DNA of 64,000 bases from Pseudobdellovibrionaceae bacterium (lineage in GTDB: Bacteria; Bdellovibrionota; Bdellovibrionia; Bdellovibrionales; Bdellovibrionaceae), in assembly GCA_019637875.1 (NCBI GenBank), contig JAHBUW010000003.1, positions 186,001 to 250,000 on the forward strand, in the 5' to 3' direction. Numbering within the stretch: position 1 is the stretch's first letter; each line of letters begins with the position of its first letter. A program made the position numbers and the translations under genes. The notes beneath the pieces were generated by a model, which was not told the DNA's origin, ran no database searches, and saw only the letters and a program-made list of their open reading frames with translations. Positions 31,277 through 41,184 of the stretch are shown in pieces.

Positions 31277-33397
31277 TTATTTCGTGCGGGGTCGCAAGAG
31301 TCCCTTCAGCAGGACGTAATCTCCGAAGAGCATCAGGATCAGACACAGAATCAAGAGCGCGCCGACTTCACGCACGTTCCCGAAATCCGAAAAAAGCCAA
31401 GGCACGCAAAGCGCCACCGCGACGATCGCCATGACGACGGCGCTGGGACCGATCTCGTCGACCGAGTCCTTCAGCTCGCCCTCGCGCGCGTTGAATAGAT
31501 ACTGAATGGCATTGTCGCCGCTCAACCCCGCCACGGTCGAAAGCAGAATGCAGCTCAGTAGGGAGACCGAAGTCTGCGTGATCACGAAGACGTAAAGCAG
31601 CAGTCCCTGTCCCCACAACACGGAAATCGTGATATGCTGCCAGTGCGCCGCCTGCCCCGTCGCGAACATCAAAAAGTAAATCAGCACCAAGATCGAAACG
31701 ATACTTAAAGCCAGGCTTTCCAAAAGCGTGCGGATGATCAACCGCGAATAATCGCCCAAGGCCACGAGTTCGCCCGTCAGCACGCAGTCACCTTGGCAAA
31801 GCGTTTCGACTTGCACGCGCAACTCGCGAACCGCGTCCATGTCCGAATCAAGAAGGTAAACGAACGCGCGCTCCGGACCGCGACTGGAACGATAACGCCG
31901 TCCCAACTCCGTCCGGGCCAGATCTCCCAATGCGAGCTCACGGATTTCACGGTCCTGAAGCCCGCCCTCGCCCCGACGTTCCAGCCCCAGCAAAAGCGCG
32001 GGGTGTTCGATCCACGTCACGCCCCCAAGCTCACCAACTTGACTCAAGATGGCGTCGCGCCGCTCGTCCGGGAGCGTCCCCTTCCAGGTCAGCTCCACGA
32101 AACTTTCCCACCGCCGCGCCGCACGGATTTCGTTTTTCACCGTCACGACCGGGTGGTCCTTCGGGAAAATCTCGAAGGGACTCGAATTGAAGTTCAGCTC
32201 ACGGAAAAGAAAAGGCGTGAACGCGAGCGGGACGATCAACGCCCATCCCAGTCGCCGCGGCAGCACGATCCGGTCCGCGTAGTGAATCACTCCACGGAAA
32301 AAGGCGGTGGGGCGCAAACCGCCGCTTCGCCAGCGAGGGATCAGGTAGACCACGACGAAGAAAACCAAGAACCACTCGAGCATCACACCGACGCCCGTCC
32401 AAAGGGCGAAGCGGTCAATGGCGGGAACGGTCGTTACGCCCAAACTGCCGAAACCGATCGCCGTCGTCAGGGACGTATAAAACGACGGGATCAAAAGCTC
32501 GCGCGCCGAAGCCTGAAGACTTTGGTTTTTTCGCGCGCTGAAAAAGAAGATAAGGAAGAGGTCCTCAACCGTCGCGATCAAAAGCAGCAAAAAAAGATTC
32601 GACGTCAGAATGTCGAGGGTTTGCCCGAACAGACTCATCAGCCCCAACGTCGCACCGATCCCAAGAAGCATCGCGATCCAGCTCAGAATCGCGGCCCGCC
32701 ACATCCCGAAGAGCGCGAACACCAAAAGCCCCAGACCGATCAGGCCCGCGAAATTCAGCAGGTTGGTGCGTGCGAGTCCTTTCTCGGCGAACGCGTCGAA
32801 GACCGCGTCCCCGGTCCACCGGATCGCGTAGCCCGTGGGCGCCCCGACCCCCGCCATCAGGGCTTCGACCTCGGCCCCCGTCAACTCATCGTTCACTCGA
32901 CAGCTGATCAAGAGTGTTCCGAAATCTCGGCCCCACAACCCGCCCCATGGGGACTGCGCAAAATCGCGCAGATCCGCCGAGGACCAGGCACGATCTGGCG
33001 GTAGCCATGTGGGATAAAGAAGTCGCGAGGTCTCGGCTTCGTAGAAAGGACGTCGCACCGACACCGGCGTCACGCAAGCGTCGTCGCCGAAAACGGCGGG
33101 TACGTTCGTCACGAGCCAGCGCCGCAAAGATTCCGTATCGGGTGCTTGCGCATTCAGAACGCCGACTAGATTTTTCTGACGGGGAAAGATCTCGGTGTGT
33201 TCGTGGTAGGCGCGAATGATCTCGCTCTCGCCGTCAATCAGGTCGCTGACTTGGACATCCGTGCGGAGCCAAAACGCCGGCAACGCGCAAACGATCATCA
33301 GAAGAAACACCCCGTAAACCAAAGCGGGGCGTGCCGTCCACGCTTCGTGGAAGTTCAAAACCGCGGCATGAATGCGTTGAAGCGATTGGAATTTCAA
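31277..33397 (-). CDS. MMPL/RND-family transporter
   Basis: The 706-residue protein has the RND/MMPL plan: a first helix (ALVYGVFLLMIVCALPAFWL), a large periplasmic loop (about 45-205), five or six helices (about 210-390) including a sterol-sensing-like block, a second loop, and a last helix bundle (about 555-700). Such proteins export lipids, glycolipids or hopanoid-like molecules by proton-motive force. It is the last gene of the nine-gene cluster; the TTG at 33397 overlaps the Rieske gene's TGA (TTGA), and I see no ATG that would keep the first helix. The substrate is probably the product of the cluster. Confidence 0.85.
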   Translation of the reverse strand: MKFQSLQRIHAAVLNFHEAWTARPALVYGVFLLMIVCALPAFWLRTDVQVSDLIDGESEIIRAYHEHTEIFPRQKNLVGVLNAQAPDTESLRRWLVTNVPAVFGDDACVTPVSVRRPFYEAETSRLLYPTWLPPDRAWSSADLRDFAQSPWGGLWGRDFGTLLISCRVNDELTGAEVEALMAGVGAPTGYAIRWTGDAVFDAFAEKGLARTNLLNFAGLIGLGLLVFALFGMWRAAILSWIAMLLGIGATLGLMSLFGQTLDILTSNLFLLLLIATVEDLFLIFFFSARKNQSLQASARELLIPSFYTSLTTAIGFGSLGVTTVPAIDRFALWTGVGVMLEWFLVFFVVVYLIPRWRSGGLRPTAFFRGVIHYADRIVLPRRLGWALIVPLAFTPFLFRELNFNSSPFEIFPKDHPVVTVKNEIRAARRWESFVELTWKGTLPDERRDAILSQVGELGGVTWIEHPALLLGLERRGEGGLQDREIRELALGDLARTELGRRYRSSRGPERAFVYLLDSDMDAVRELRVQVETLCQGDCVLTGELVALGDYSRLIIRTLLESLALSIVSILVLIYFLMFATGQAAHWQHITISVLWGQGLLLYVFVITQTSVSLLSCILLSTVAGLSGDNAIQYLFNAREGELKDSVDEIGPSAVVMAIVAVALCVPWLFSDFGNVREVGALLILCLILMLFGDYVLLKGLLRPRTK

Positions 33398-34401
33398 ATC
33401 CGCAACTGGTATTGGCGCTCAAAATCGTCGAGCTTCTGGCCCGCGCGCATTTTCTGAATGGCTTTGTAAACGTAATCTTCCGTCGAGACCCAGGCATCCT
33501 TATCCGGAAAATCGCGCTGGCACTGCTCCTGAACTTCGAGAGTCCGGAAATCCTGTTTGACCAGAAAACCCGTGAACAAGCGGAAGAGGGGTTTCATCAA
33601 ACCGAAATACCATGTTCGTGGCGATTGGAAGACCAGGATGCCCTCGCAACGCCCATCCGGCTTATCCGCGACCGCCAAAGTCACCCGCAGATCGAGGCCC
33701 CGCGAACTCCAGTACTCAAGCACCGCCGCGTCCGGGTCGACGTAACGACCGACGGTCTTTTGACGATCCTTCTCGAGCACCCGGCTAATCAAGCCCGATG
33801 GCTTCGGTTCCCCCGTATAGGTCAACTCGAGAACACGGCTACCGGCATCGAGCTTCGCCGTGACGTCCACCAGGTGACGATCGTGATCGGCGCGCAGAAA
33901 AGGGACATGCACGAAATGCGTATGAAACGGATCCAGCAGGTTTTCCAGCAGCGCGATTTTCCGCGACGACACATTTTCGACGTAACGGAAAGAGTTCCAG
34001 GCCGGGTCTTGAAGATCCCGCAGCCACTGCGGCAGGGGCGGCGTTTCTTTTCCGGGTTCGGGATCAACGACGAACAAAACACCGTCGGCAAGGGCCACCG
34101 GATACCGCTTCAAACAGAAACGCGGTGGCTTTTTCTCCATCAGTCCGGGGCGGTCGCAAAGCTCACCCTGAGCGTCGAATTTCCAACCGTGATAACTGCA
34201 CACCAGCTCACCCGACGAGGTCAAGCGGCCTTCACTGAGGGGATAATTGCGATGGGGACAGCGGTCTTCGAAGACATCGAAGCTCGCGCCACGTGGTACA
34301 ATAACGACGGGCTTACCGTTCAGATAAGACTTCGCCGGTTTGCCTTTCGGCAACCGGCGTGTGTCGATCAAATACTGCCAATGCCCCTTCACTTCACTCA
34401 T
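33394..34401 (-). CDS. Rieske non-haem iron oxygenase
   Basis: The 335-residue protein has an N-terminal Rieske [2Fe-2S] domain with Cys48-x-His50 (DRCPHR) and Cys68-x2-His71 (CSYHGW). A catalytic domain carries the mononuclear iron motif ENLLDPFHTHFVH (Asn154, Asp157, His160, His165). It resembles the oxygenase component of ring-hydroxylating and demethylating enzymes and sterol-like oxygenases. No reductase or ferredoxin gene is next to it. It starts 4 nt after the exported-protein gene and overlaps the transporter gene. Within the cluster it probably hydroxylates or desaturates a lipid intermediate; the substrate is unknown. Confidence 0.88.
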   Translation of the reverse strand: MSEVKGHWQYLIDTRRLPKGKPAKSYLNGKPVVIVPRGASFDVFEDRCPHRNYPLSEGRLTSSGELVCSYHGWKFDAQGELCDRPGLMEKKPPRFCLKRYPVALADGVLFVVDPEPGKETPPLPQWLRDLQDPAWNSFRYVENVSSRKIALLENLLDPFHTHFVHVPFLRADHDRHLVDVTAKLDAGSRVLELTYTGEPKPSGLISRVLEKDRQKTVGRYVDPDAAVLEYWSSRGLDLRVTLAVADKPDGRCEGILVFQSPRTWYFGLMKPLFRLFTGFLVKQDFRTLEVQEQCQRDFPDKDAWVSTEDYVYKAIQKMRAGQKLDDFERQYQLRI

Positions 34402-34405
34402 GAAA

Positions 34406-35851
34406 TTAACGGGCCGCGAATCCGCCGGTCGAGTGGTTCAACACGCGCAAGGTCCGGGCGATATCGGCCTGATTCTGAACGTCCGCGTACTTTTGGTAGA
34501 TGGGAAGATCCCAAGCCTGCGGCAGACCGTGCTGGAAGTTGCGGTAACTGACCTTCGAGGTCGACGCCCCGACGGGAACCGTGGCCTCCAGCGTGCGCCG
34601 AGTTTCGAACTGCGTGGGGAAGAAGGCTTTCAGATCCGCCGGCGGATTCAGGAACAGCTCTTTGAAGTTCAGCTTCGCCGTTTCGCCGGTCACGTTGCTA
34701 CGGATTGGCTGATCGTTCACGATGCGGTTCAAATTCTCGACGTAAAGATCCGACTTCGCCATGTCCATGCGGACAAGCTCTGGCGGCAACGAAAAGTTCT
34801 GTCCCGCCGGACGGTCCTTCAAACGGCGCCAAGCTTCCGTCATCCGTGCGGCGGCCGAGCGGTTGTAAGTGTAAGCTTCCGCCATGGCCTTCTTCCCGAA
34901 GTCCTCGGTCGAGTTCAAAGTCCACAGCCCACGGTTCTGCGGATCGCGCAGAACTTTCGCGAGTTCGATGCCGGTGATGCCGTCGACATCCGACAACAAA
35001 AATCCGTCAAAGCCGTACAAACGACCGACCTGTTTATTGAACTCCAAAATCCCGTTCTGATTGTAAGCGCAGAACACATCGATCTGCGCCAGGTTCAGCT
35101 CGTAGGTTCCGATCAAGAACTGGATTTCTTCGGGACCGAAGGTCAGATCACGGCCCACGCCGTCGGGGAAGGATTTCGGTCCGTAACCCAGTTGCTGATT
35201 CCAGTGAACGCCGGTTCCCGATTTCGCGATCGCTTGCAGCGCGGGCAGCGCGCGGGCGATGCGCGGACGGATGTCCGAGTGCAACCAGGTTTGTACGTCG
35301 AGTTCGGTGCGGAACTGTTTCGCGAGCGCACCGTCCACGCTGTAGGGAGCGGCGAAGTAATCCAGAAATGCCAGCGCGTGGGGCGTGGGATTCAATACGC
35401 TCACCGCGGCGACCGTTTGTTTGACGATGGAAACCGCCGACGACTGCGCCAAACGTGTCAGGTCCGTGCGTTTCTCCAGCAGCGGGCGCAGACGCCAGAA
35501 GGCACCACGCGCACCTTCGATGATGAAAAGGTGCTCGGCCAAAAACTTCGCCGAGTTGTCTTTCAAGTTGGCATAGCCTGCGCGGGTCTCGTCGATGATC
35601 TTTTGCAGATCCGACGCGTTTTTCGTCGCCAGGATTTTCCCCACCACCTCGTTGTATTCGGCCGAAGCGGGCTCACGGGAAGATTTCGTTTTCAGCGACG
35701 GCCAAGCGGCCGCATCGAAGGGGACGTAGTCCACCGGGGACCATGCCGGAACCGGCGAAGCCTTCGGTTTGGGATTCGCGGCGAGCGCGTCTGTTGCCAG
35801 TCCCGAACCCAGTCCCCAGATCAGCATCGTTCCCAAGATCAACTTCATCAT
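34406..35851 (-). CDS. Exported hypothetical protein of the nine-gene cluster
   Basis: The 481-residue protein starts with a Sec signal (MMKLILGTMLIWGLGSGLATDALA). The mature part is mostly alpha-helical, with no motif I recognise; it contains two cysteine-poor halves and a segment FCAYNQNGILEFNKQVGRLYGFDG. GGAGG 7 nt upstream sets the ATG at 35851. It lies in the operon between the GNAT-like gene (58 nt gap) and the Rieske gene (4 nt gap), so it may handle the product in the periplasm. No function can be assigned. Confidence 0.7.
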   Translation of the reverse strand: MMKLILGTMLIWGLGSGLATDALAANPKPKASPVPAWSPVDYVPFDAAAWPSLKTKSSREPASAEYNEVVGKILATKNASDLQKIIDETRAGYANLKDNSAKFLAEHLFIIEGARGAFWRLRPLLEKRTDLTRLAQSSAVSIVKQTVAAVSVLNPTPHALAFLDYFAAPYSVDGALAKQFRTELDVQTWLHSDIRPRIARALPALQAIAKSGTGVHWNQQLGYGPKSFPDGVGRDLTFGPEEIQFLIGTYELNLAQIDVFCAYNQNGILEFNKQVGRLYGFDGFLLSDVDGITGIELAKVLRDPQNRGLWTLNSTEDFGKKAMAEAYTYNRSAAARMTEAWRRLKDRPAGQNFSLPPELVRMDMAKSDLYVENLNRIVNDQPIRSNVTGETAKLNFKELFLNPPADLKAFFPTQFETRRTLEATVPVGASTSKVSYRNFQHGLPQAWDLPIYQKYADVQNQADIARTLRVLNHSTGGFAAR

Positions 35852-35909
35852 GCTCACTCCTCCTTGCGGCAGGCCCTAGGCTCGCACCCGCGTGCCATTG
35901 CCGTCCAGT

Positions 35910-36986
35910 TCACAATTTAAAAAGCTTCAGTAAAGGCAGGGCGATTCCGTAAAGCAGTCCCTGCAGCACGCGGAACCCCAGCCGTCGCCCCCACCCCAAA
36001 TGGCGTACATCAACGGCGCTCCACTCGGTGACCGGGACGCCGCCGCGCAGTCGTTTAAAACCCGACGCGCCCGAACTCAAATTCACGACCAAACCGCGCC
36101 GTGCGGCCTCGCGCAAAGTCAGGGCGATGAGTTGGCGGTAAAGCCCTTCACGCGCCGGACGCCCGGTGTTGTAACCCACGATGGGCGCCGTCAGGATTCC
36201 GTTCAGAATGAAAAACCCCAGGACGCCTTGCAGCTCACCAGCCTCGTCCCGCAAGCCGAAAAAGTCCATGGCGCCCGTATCCCGACACAGTTTCAGATAA
36301 TCCGCGGTGAAGGCCGGGTTGTATTCACTGTATTTGGCGAGATACAGCAGATCGTAAAGTTCCCGCGCGCGCGTGAAATCCCGCTCCGTGAAGTCCGCTC
36401 CGGGAACGATGCGGAGCGGACTCTTTTCAAGAAGTTTTTGGTCCATGCGGTAGTTGTGCCTTGCCGACAACTCCGCCCCGGGCTCGAAGAAATAAACCTG
36501 GCGCGAAGGAATGAAGCTGAATCCCTCGGCCCTCAACGCCGCGATTAAATCCCCGTTGGTTCTTTCATTCAGCGAACGCAAAAGGACGAAGGACTCCGGA
36601 TTTTGCTCGCGTAGTCGGCGGGCCTCGGCGATCAAAGCCGTGGGGGAAACCCGGGGATACAAATTCGTCGAAAGCATCCAGTTGTTCAAAGCCACATGCT
36701 CATTCAGACGCATGGACTTCAACATCCAGGACAGCGGCGCCAAGATACCGAGCAAAAAGTGAAAAGCGCGGGGGACCTTCTGCATTTCCTGCCGCGAATA
36801 AAGAATCAACGCCGCGTAGGGCGACACCACGTAGCTGCTGTCGAGCTCCCCGCGATTGCGGGTCACGGGAAGGCGCAGGCCCTCGACCTCGACCCAATCC
36901 AGATCCGTGCGCACATTGGAAACCCAACGGGGCATGGGCTCCCGGCGCAGCTGTTCGCGAAATTCCGCCGAAGGAAATTCAACCAT
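35910..36986 (-). CDS. GNAT/FemAB-like acyltransferase fold protein
   Basis: The 358-residue protein has an N-terminal part with a short hydrophobic segment (FHFLLGILAPLSWML) and a C-terminal region that looks like the GNAT acetyltransferase fold: FFGLRDEAGELQGVLGFFILNG followed by a loop and REGLYRQLIALTLREAARRGLVVNLSSGA, typical of a CoA-pocket helix and the next strand. The match is by pattern, not a clear family. It overlaps the ATP-grasp gene by 8 nt, so it is part of the cluster and may N- or O-acylate an intermediate. Confidence 0.62.
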   Translation of the reverse strand: MVEFPSAEFREQLRREPMPRWVSNVRTDLDWVEVEGLRLPVTRNRGELDSSYVVSPYAALILYSRQEMQKVPRAFHFLLGILAPLSWMLKSMRLNEHVALNNWMLSTNLYPRVSPTALIAEARRLREQNPESFVLLRSLNERTNGDLIAALRAEGFSFIPSRQVYFFEPGAELSARHNYRMDQKLLEKSPLRIVPGADFTERDFTRARELYDLLYLAKYSEYNPAFTADYLKLCRDTGAMDFFGLRDEAGELQGVLGFFILNGILTAPIVGYNTGRPAREGLYRQLIALTLREAARRGLVVNLSSGASGFKRLRGGVPVTEWSAVDVRHLGWGRRLGFRVLQGLLYGIALPLLKLFKL

Positions 36987-38094
36987 TGTATTCGAAATCC
37001 TCCGAGGAAATCTCGAGCGCCGACCTTCCCGTGCGCAGCGCCTGCCAGACGAAGCCCGCGAAAGAAACGTACTGTCCCCAGTAAGGTCGCGTATCGCCGC
37101 GACGCCAGATCACGTCCTGACCGTGACGGACATCCCTCATGAAACGACGCACTTCCGGAAACACCCAGGGACGCGGGAGCGCGTAAATCCACATCGCGGC
37201 CCCCACCATGCGGGGCGCGGACAAATCACCGAAAATCACATCCGACCGCTCCCCACGGAAGGCCTCGGCCAAGTCCCGCCCGAAGAAATGGACGCCGCTG
37301 GTCGTGCGCGGATTGCATTCCAGCAAGGAGTAACTTCCGTCCGCCGCACGAATCAGGTCGAAGGACACCTGACCGTGAAAGTGCGTCGTCCGCGCGAAGT
37401 CCCGCACCCAGCTCACCAGCCCGGGATCACGTTCGGGTCTCAGGTAAATCCCCGCGCCTTGCCCCGCTCGATACTCCGGTCGGTAAGAGGCGAACGCCGT
37501 CATCCGCCCACGCACGGCGACCGCGTAAACGCAGACCTCGGTTCCATACACGCGACGTTGCGCCAGCCACCCCTCGCCCCGCACGAACTTTCGGAAAGTT
37601 CCACGATCCGGGCTCACTAAAGTTCGGGTCGCGAAACGCGAGAACTCGGGTTTGAAAACGTAGTCCTGCGGATCGCGTTCCGGAGTCAGCCAAGATTCAG
37701 GATCCGTGATCCGTTCCGTCGCGGGCGCTTGGATCGCCCAGTCACGACTCTTCCGCGCAAAATCGAATTTGCTATGAAGTTCGCGCAACGCCTCGGGCGT
37801 GTCGGTGAAAAGATTCGCGACATCCGTGATCCGCGCCAGATGAAAGACCTCTTCGCAGGTCGGGATCACCAAATCGAATTTCTCGCGTGCCGCCAAGTCT
37901 CTGAGCGCCGCCGCGAAATCCTCGAACGCAAAACGCGGCGACGGCAGCTGATGATATTTAAAACTGGCTTTCGAATATTTCGTCAGCGGGGAGGGGATCG
38001 AATCGGCCGTGTGAACTTCCGTATGGGCGTCGTGAAAAATACGCGCCAATTCCAAAGCGGCCGGCGCCCGTGCGCCCGTGATCAGCACCTTCAT
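36979..38094 (-). CDS. ATP-grasp ligase
   Basis: The 371-residue protein has an N-terminal Rossmann-like preATP-grasp domain (MKVLITGARAPAALELARIFHDAHTEV and DLVIPTCEEVFHLA), a central lysine-bearing strand (DYVFKPEFSRFATR) and GEGWLAQRRVYGTEVCVYAVA. It ends with a metal-binding motif FDLIRAADGSYSLLECNPRTTSG (Glu, Asn). This is the carbamoyl-phosphate synthetase-like ATP-grasp family that joins a carboxylate to an amine or thiol via an acyl-phosphate. It overlaps its two neighbours by 4 and 8 nt. In this cluster it could form an amide; the substrates are unknown. Confidence 0.87.
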   Translation of the reverse strand: MKVLITGARAPAALELARIFHDAHTEVHTADSIPSPLTKYSKASFKYHQLPSPRFAFEDFAAALRDLAAREKFDLVIPTCEEVFHLARITDVANLFTDTPEALRELHSKFDFARKSRDWAIQAPATERITDPESWLTPERDPQDYVFKPEFSRFATRTLVSPDRGTFRKFVRGEGWLAQRRVYGTEVCVYAVAVRGRMTAFASYRPEYRAGQGAGIYLRPERDPGLVSWVRDFARTTHFHGQVSFDLIRAADGSYSLLECNPRTTSGVHFFGRDLAEAFRGERSDVIFGDLSAPRMVGAAMWIYALPRPWVFPEVRRFMRDVRHGQDVIWRRGDTRPYWGQYVSFAGFVWQALRTGRSALEISSEDFEYNG

Positions 38095-39374
38095 AAGCTC
38101 GGCCCTAAGGTCGGCCCCACGATCCGGCGGCGCTTGCCGTTCATGACGGGAAACTCCTGCGCGTGGCGGATGTCCGTTTCGATCATCTCGAGTCCCCGCA
38201 GCTGAAAGGCCTGCGCCAAATCCGCACGCAGGCGCGACTGATCATTCGCAGACAGCGCGCGATCCAAAGTCACCCGCAATTGGGCCGGTCCGGTTTGCTC
38301 GACCAGATAGTTCCAATCGAAGTAATCGCCGCGCCCCAACCGATCCCGCAGCAGATCCGGAAAGACCGCCACTTCACCGTTCGGGGATTGAAACCTTAAA
38401 ACCTGATCGGCCCGTCCTTCGACCTTCCGCAATGCCAAGGTCGGCGCCCCGCAAGGGCAAGGATGATCCAGCTCTTCGCAGATGTCGTCCATGCGGTAAC
38501 GGATGATGGCCTGGGTCTCACGTCGTACGTCCGTCACGATGGGATGAAAACGTCCCCCGCCCAGGTCCTCTTTTTCGATCAAGGTATCGGCCTCGTTGAA
38601 ATGCAGATGTCCCGCGCGACAGCCCAGGGCCAAGAAACCTTCGGTCGCTTGATAAATCTCGGTCACGGGAAATCCGAAATAATCGTGCAGCCGCTTCTTC
38701 TCCCGCTCTTCGAGAACGTCCGCGCCCGAAATCACCAGTCGGGGCGAAATCTCGCGCACGGGACGCACGGCCAGATAGGCGCTCAAGAAATGCGGCACTG
38801 AAATCAACACGGTCGGGTGAAACTCGCGCAAGGCGCGGGCCGTTTTTTCGACGTCGTCGTGCAGACTGAAAAACCTGAGCTTCAACCAACCGCGATTCAC
38901 GCCGTTGTATAGCGGACTGTTCGTCCGGAAAACGAAGGCGATACGCTGGGGACGAAAAATCCCCCAGCCCAGGGTTTTCGCCAGGATCGTTCCGCCCCAC
39001 TGCCCGATTTCAAAATCACGAACCACGAAGGCCCAGCGACGCCCCGAAGTCCCGGTGGAAAGACCGATGGTGTGTCCCCGCCACTTCCGACGATCGTCAC
39101 CTTCGGTTTCCGCGCGCAGACCGAAATCCAAAGCCTGCTCCAGACGCAGCTTCGGACGATTCAGATCATGAAAGAAGGCCAGGTAGTCTTTCTTCGCGAT
39201 GACGGGAATGTCTTCCCATCGACGAATCGGCAGACGACGGTAAAAAGCGTAATCATCCAACCGAGCCATCACGCGCGCGCGATTTTCCTCACGCCGGCGG
39301 GACAACTCCTTCTGCGTTCGGGGCAGACCGAACATCTCACGGAAAAATCCGACCAAAAGCCCCCACAAGATCAT
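38091..39374 (-). CDS. PaaK/F390-synthetase-like adenylating enzyme
   Basis: The 427-residue protein fits the phenylacetate-CoA ligase / coenzyme F390 synthetase branch of adenylate-forming enzymes. The AMP loop is GLSTGTSGRR near residue 103. LVISGADVLEEREKKRL and EIYQATEGFLA follow, then IIRYRMDDICEE, with a CPCG cysteine motif (HPCPCGAPTLALRKVEGRADQ) and a C-terminal lid. It should activate a carboxylate as acyl-AMP. It overlaps the MBL and ATP-grasp genes by 4 nt each. Confidence 0.87.
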   Translation of the reverse strand: MILWGLLVGFFREMFGLPRTQKELSRRREENRARVMARLDDYAFYRRLPIRRWEDIPVIAKKDYLAFFHDLNRPKLRLEQALDFGLRAETEGDDRRKWRGHTIGLSTGTSGRRWAFVVRDFEIGQWGGTILAKTLGWGIFRPQRIAFVFRTNSPLYNGVNRGWLKLRFFSLHDDVEKTARALREFHPTVLISVPHFLSAYLAVRPVREISPRLVISGADVLEEREKKRLHDYFGFPVTEIYQATEGFLALGCRAGHLHFNEADTLIEKEDLGGGRFHPIVTDVRRETQAIIRYRMDDICEELDHPCPCGAPTLALRKVEGRADQVLRFQSPNGEVAVFPDLLRDRLGRGDYFDWNYLVEQTGPAQLRVTLDRALSANDQSRLRADLAQAFQLRGLEMIETDIRHAQEFPVMNGKRRRIVGPTLGPSL

Positions 39375-40216
39375 GGCGCGGCCTCGGCTTGGAATTCGCG
39401 GTAGGTTTCAACACAATGGGAGGGCACCAAGCGCAGCTCGGGATTTCGTTTTTCCAGTTCATGCAGCTCACGCAGCACCTGATGATAGGTCCGTCGGTCG
39501 TCCATGATCGCCAGCGCCAAGCCTTGCGGCGGGCGCAGCTCACGCACGGCACGACGGCTCCAAGCGGCGTCGGCGATCAGAAAAATATCCCCGCGCCGTT
39601 CATCTTGCAGCCGAAGGCCCACCTGTCCCGATTTGTGACCGGCCAATTCCACCGCCAGCAAAGCCCCGTCCCCGAACAGATCGTAAGTCGGACGTGTCAG
39701 GCCCGCCGCCTGCGGTCGCGGTGCCGCGACCTCGTCGATCCAGACCACCCGCTCACGGAAATCCTCCGGAAGAAGTCCCGGCAAATAACCGTTCAGCAGA
39801 TTCCGCCAACGCGACTTTCCGTCGACGTTCGCGAAGGCCGATTTCAGCGCGTAGAATTTCGCGCGCGGAAAGTCCCGCAGTCCCGCGACGTGATCACCAT
39901 GAAAGTGCGAAATCACGATGCCCGTGACGTCGTGCGCCGCGACTCCACGGCGCTGAAGCTGCTCCTTCGCCGTTTGGTCCGGTTCCAAATAAGCGGGCAT
40001 CAGGCGCGGATAAAGACCTTCAGGAAACCGCGAGGTCTGCTCCGCGTACAGCGGATGGTATCCCGTATCGTAAAGAAGAACGCCCGCGTCGGGATGTTCG
40101 ATCACGCCGAAAAGCGACGGAAACTGACAGGACTTGAACGAACCGCCCTTGATCGTCACGACCTCGGGGTGTTCGCAGTAACCCGCTTGGCAAAGATCGA
40201 AGGCGATCCGTTTCAT
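39371..40216 (-). CDS. Metallo-beta-lactamase-fold hydrolase
   Basis: The 281-residue protein has the MBL core: LLYDTGYH, then SHFHGDH (His104, His106, Asp108, His109), a downstream VELAGHKSGQVGL His, FLIADAAW with the bridging Asp, and a final VPSHC His. Such enzymes hydrolyse thioesters, lactones, phosphodiesters and AHLs; the spacing resembles the AHL-lactonase/thioesterase-like group. It overlaps both neighbours by 4 nt. In the cluster it could release or hydrolyse an acyl thioester or lactone. Confidence 0.87.
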   Translation of the reverse strand: MKRIAFDLCQAGYCEHPEVVTIKGGSFKSCQFPSLFGVIEHPDAGVLLYDTGYHPLYAEQTSRFPEGLYPRLMPAYLEPDQTAKEQLQRRGVAAHDVTGIVISHFHGDHVAGLRDFPRAKFYALKSAFANVDGKSRWRNLLNGYLPGLLPEDFRERVVWIDEVAAPRPQAAGLTRPTYDLFGDGALLAVELAGHKSGQVGLRLQDERRGDIFLIADAAWSRRAVRELRPPQGLALAIMDDRRTYHQVLRELHELEKRNPELRLVPSHCVETYREFQAEAAP

Positions 40217-41184
40217 CGGAAGTGCGCCCCCGTGCGGAAGATCGCTTCTTTCGTCGAGAGCGCGGGCCGATAGCCCAGATCACGTTTGATCTTCGAGATA
40301 TCGAAGGACTGGCTTTTCGAAATCAAATCCAGAGCGTAACGACTGAGGGGAGGCTCGGTTTCACGCCCCCGCCACACCCACTCGATTCCGTGCGCGACCG
40401 CCCGCAAAACCCCGCCCGGCACGGGCACGAAGCGGACGGGTTGATTGATCGCTTCCGAGACCCACTGAATGAGTTCGCGGATCTCGATGGGTTCATCATT
40501 CGTCAGATTGTAAACCTCGCCGCTGAAACGCGGCAGCGCCTCGAGAGCTTTCAAAACGGCTTCGCAGATGCTTTCCACCGGGGTCACGTCGATGCGCCCG
40601 TGGCCGCCGTTGATCAGCGGGAAGCGACCGCGCTCAAGAAGTGGCTTGATGCGCGGTAAAAGCGTCTGGTCGTAAGGACTCAGAATCGCGCGCGGCCGGA
40701 GCGTCAAAACCGAAAGCCCCCGAGCGTGAAACTCCGCCGCGATTTTTTCCGAGGCCCACTTGGTGGCCGCGTACTGCACGGGATGCGAGGTCGGCACGGG
40801 ACTGTCTTCGGTCAATCCGGTCTTCGAAGTGCCGTCGTAATAGACCGCGGTGGTCGAGATGTGGATGAACTTTTTGGCGCCCGTCTCGAGAGACCAGGTC
40901 ATCAAACGACGGGTCGCTTCTAAATTCGGACCCGTAAAATCAGAAGCGGGCCCCCAGGGACGCGTGAGCGCCGCCGAATGCACGACCGCATCCTGTGCGG
41001 CGACCACATCGCGCAAGTCGTCCCGGCAAAGATCCGCGCTCAGGGCCGTGACGTGGTGGTCCCGCAGAATCTGTAGGCGCGAAGCCTGGCGACCGATCGC
41101 GGTGACTTGGTGTCCCCGCTCTTGCAACCAGATCGAGAGCGGCAGTCCCAAAGAGCCCGTCGCGCCCGTCACCAGGATTTTCAT
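40213..41184 (-). CDS. NAD(P)-dependent epimerase / 3-beta-HSD-like reductase
   Basis: This 323-residue extended SDR has GATGSLG at residues 7-13, the active-site Tyr138-x3-Lys142 (YAATK) and a conserved VYNLTNDEPI block. Its nearest relatives by pattern are 3-beta-hydroxysteroid dehydrogenase and OleD-like 2-acyl-3-ketoacid reductases. Next to a ketoacyl synthase it could reduce the beta-keto product. It shares one base of its start with the synthase stop and overlaps the MBL gene by 4 nt. Confidence 0.87.
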   Translation of the reverse strand: MKILVTGATGSLGLPLSIWLQERGHQVTAIGRQASRLQILRDHHVTALSADLCRDDLRDVVAAQDAVVHSAALTRPWGPASDFTGPNLEATRRLMTWSLETGAKKFIHISTTAVYYDGTSKTGLTEDSPVPTSHPVQYAATKWASEKIAAEFHARGLSVLTLRPRAILSPYDQTLLPRIKPLLERGRFPLINGGHGRIDVTPVESICEAVLKALEALPRFSGEVYNLTNDEPIEIRELIQWVSEAINQPVRFVPVPGGVLRAVAHGIEWVWRGRETEPPLSRYALDLISKSQSFDISKIKRDLGYRPALSTKEAIFRTGAHFR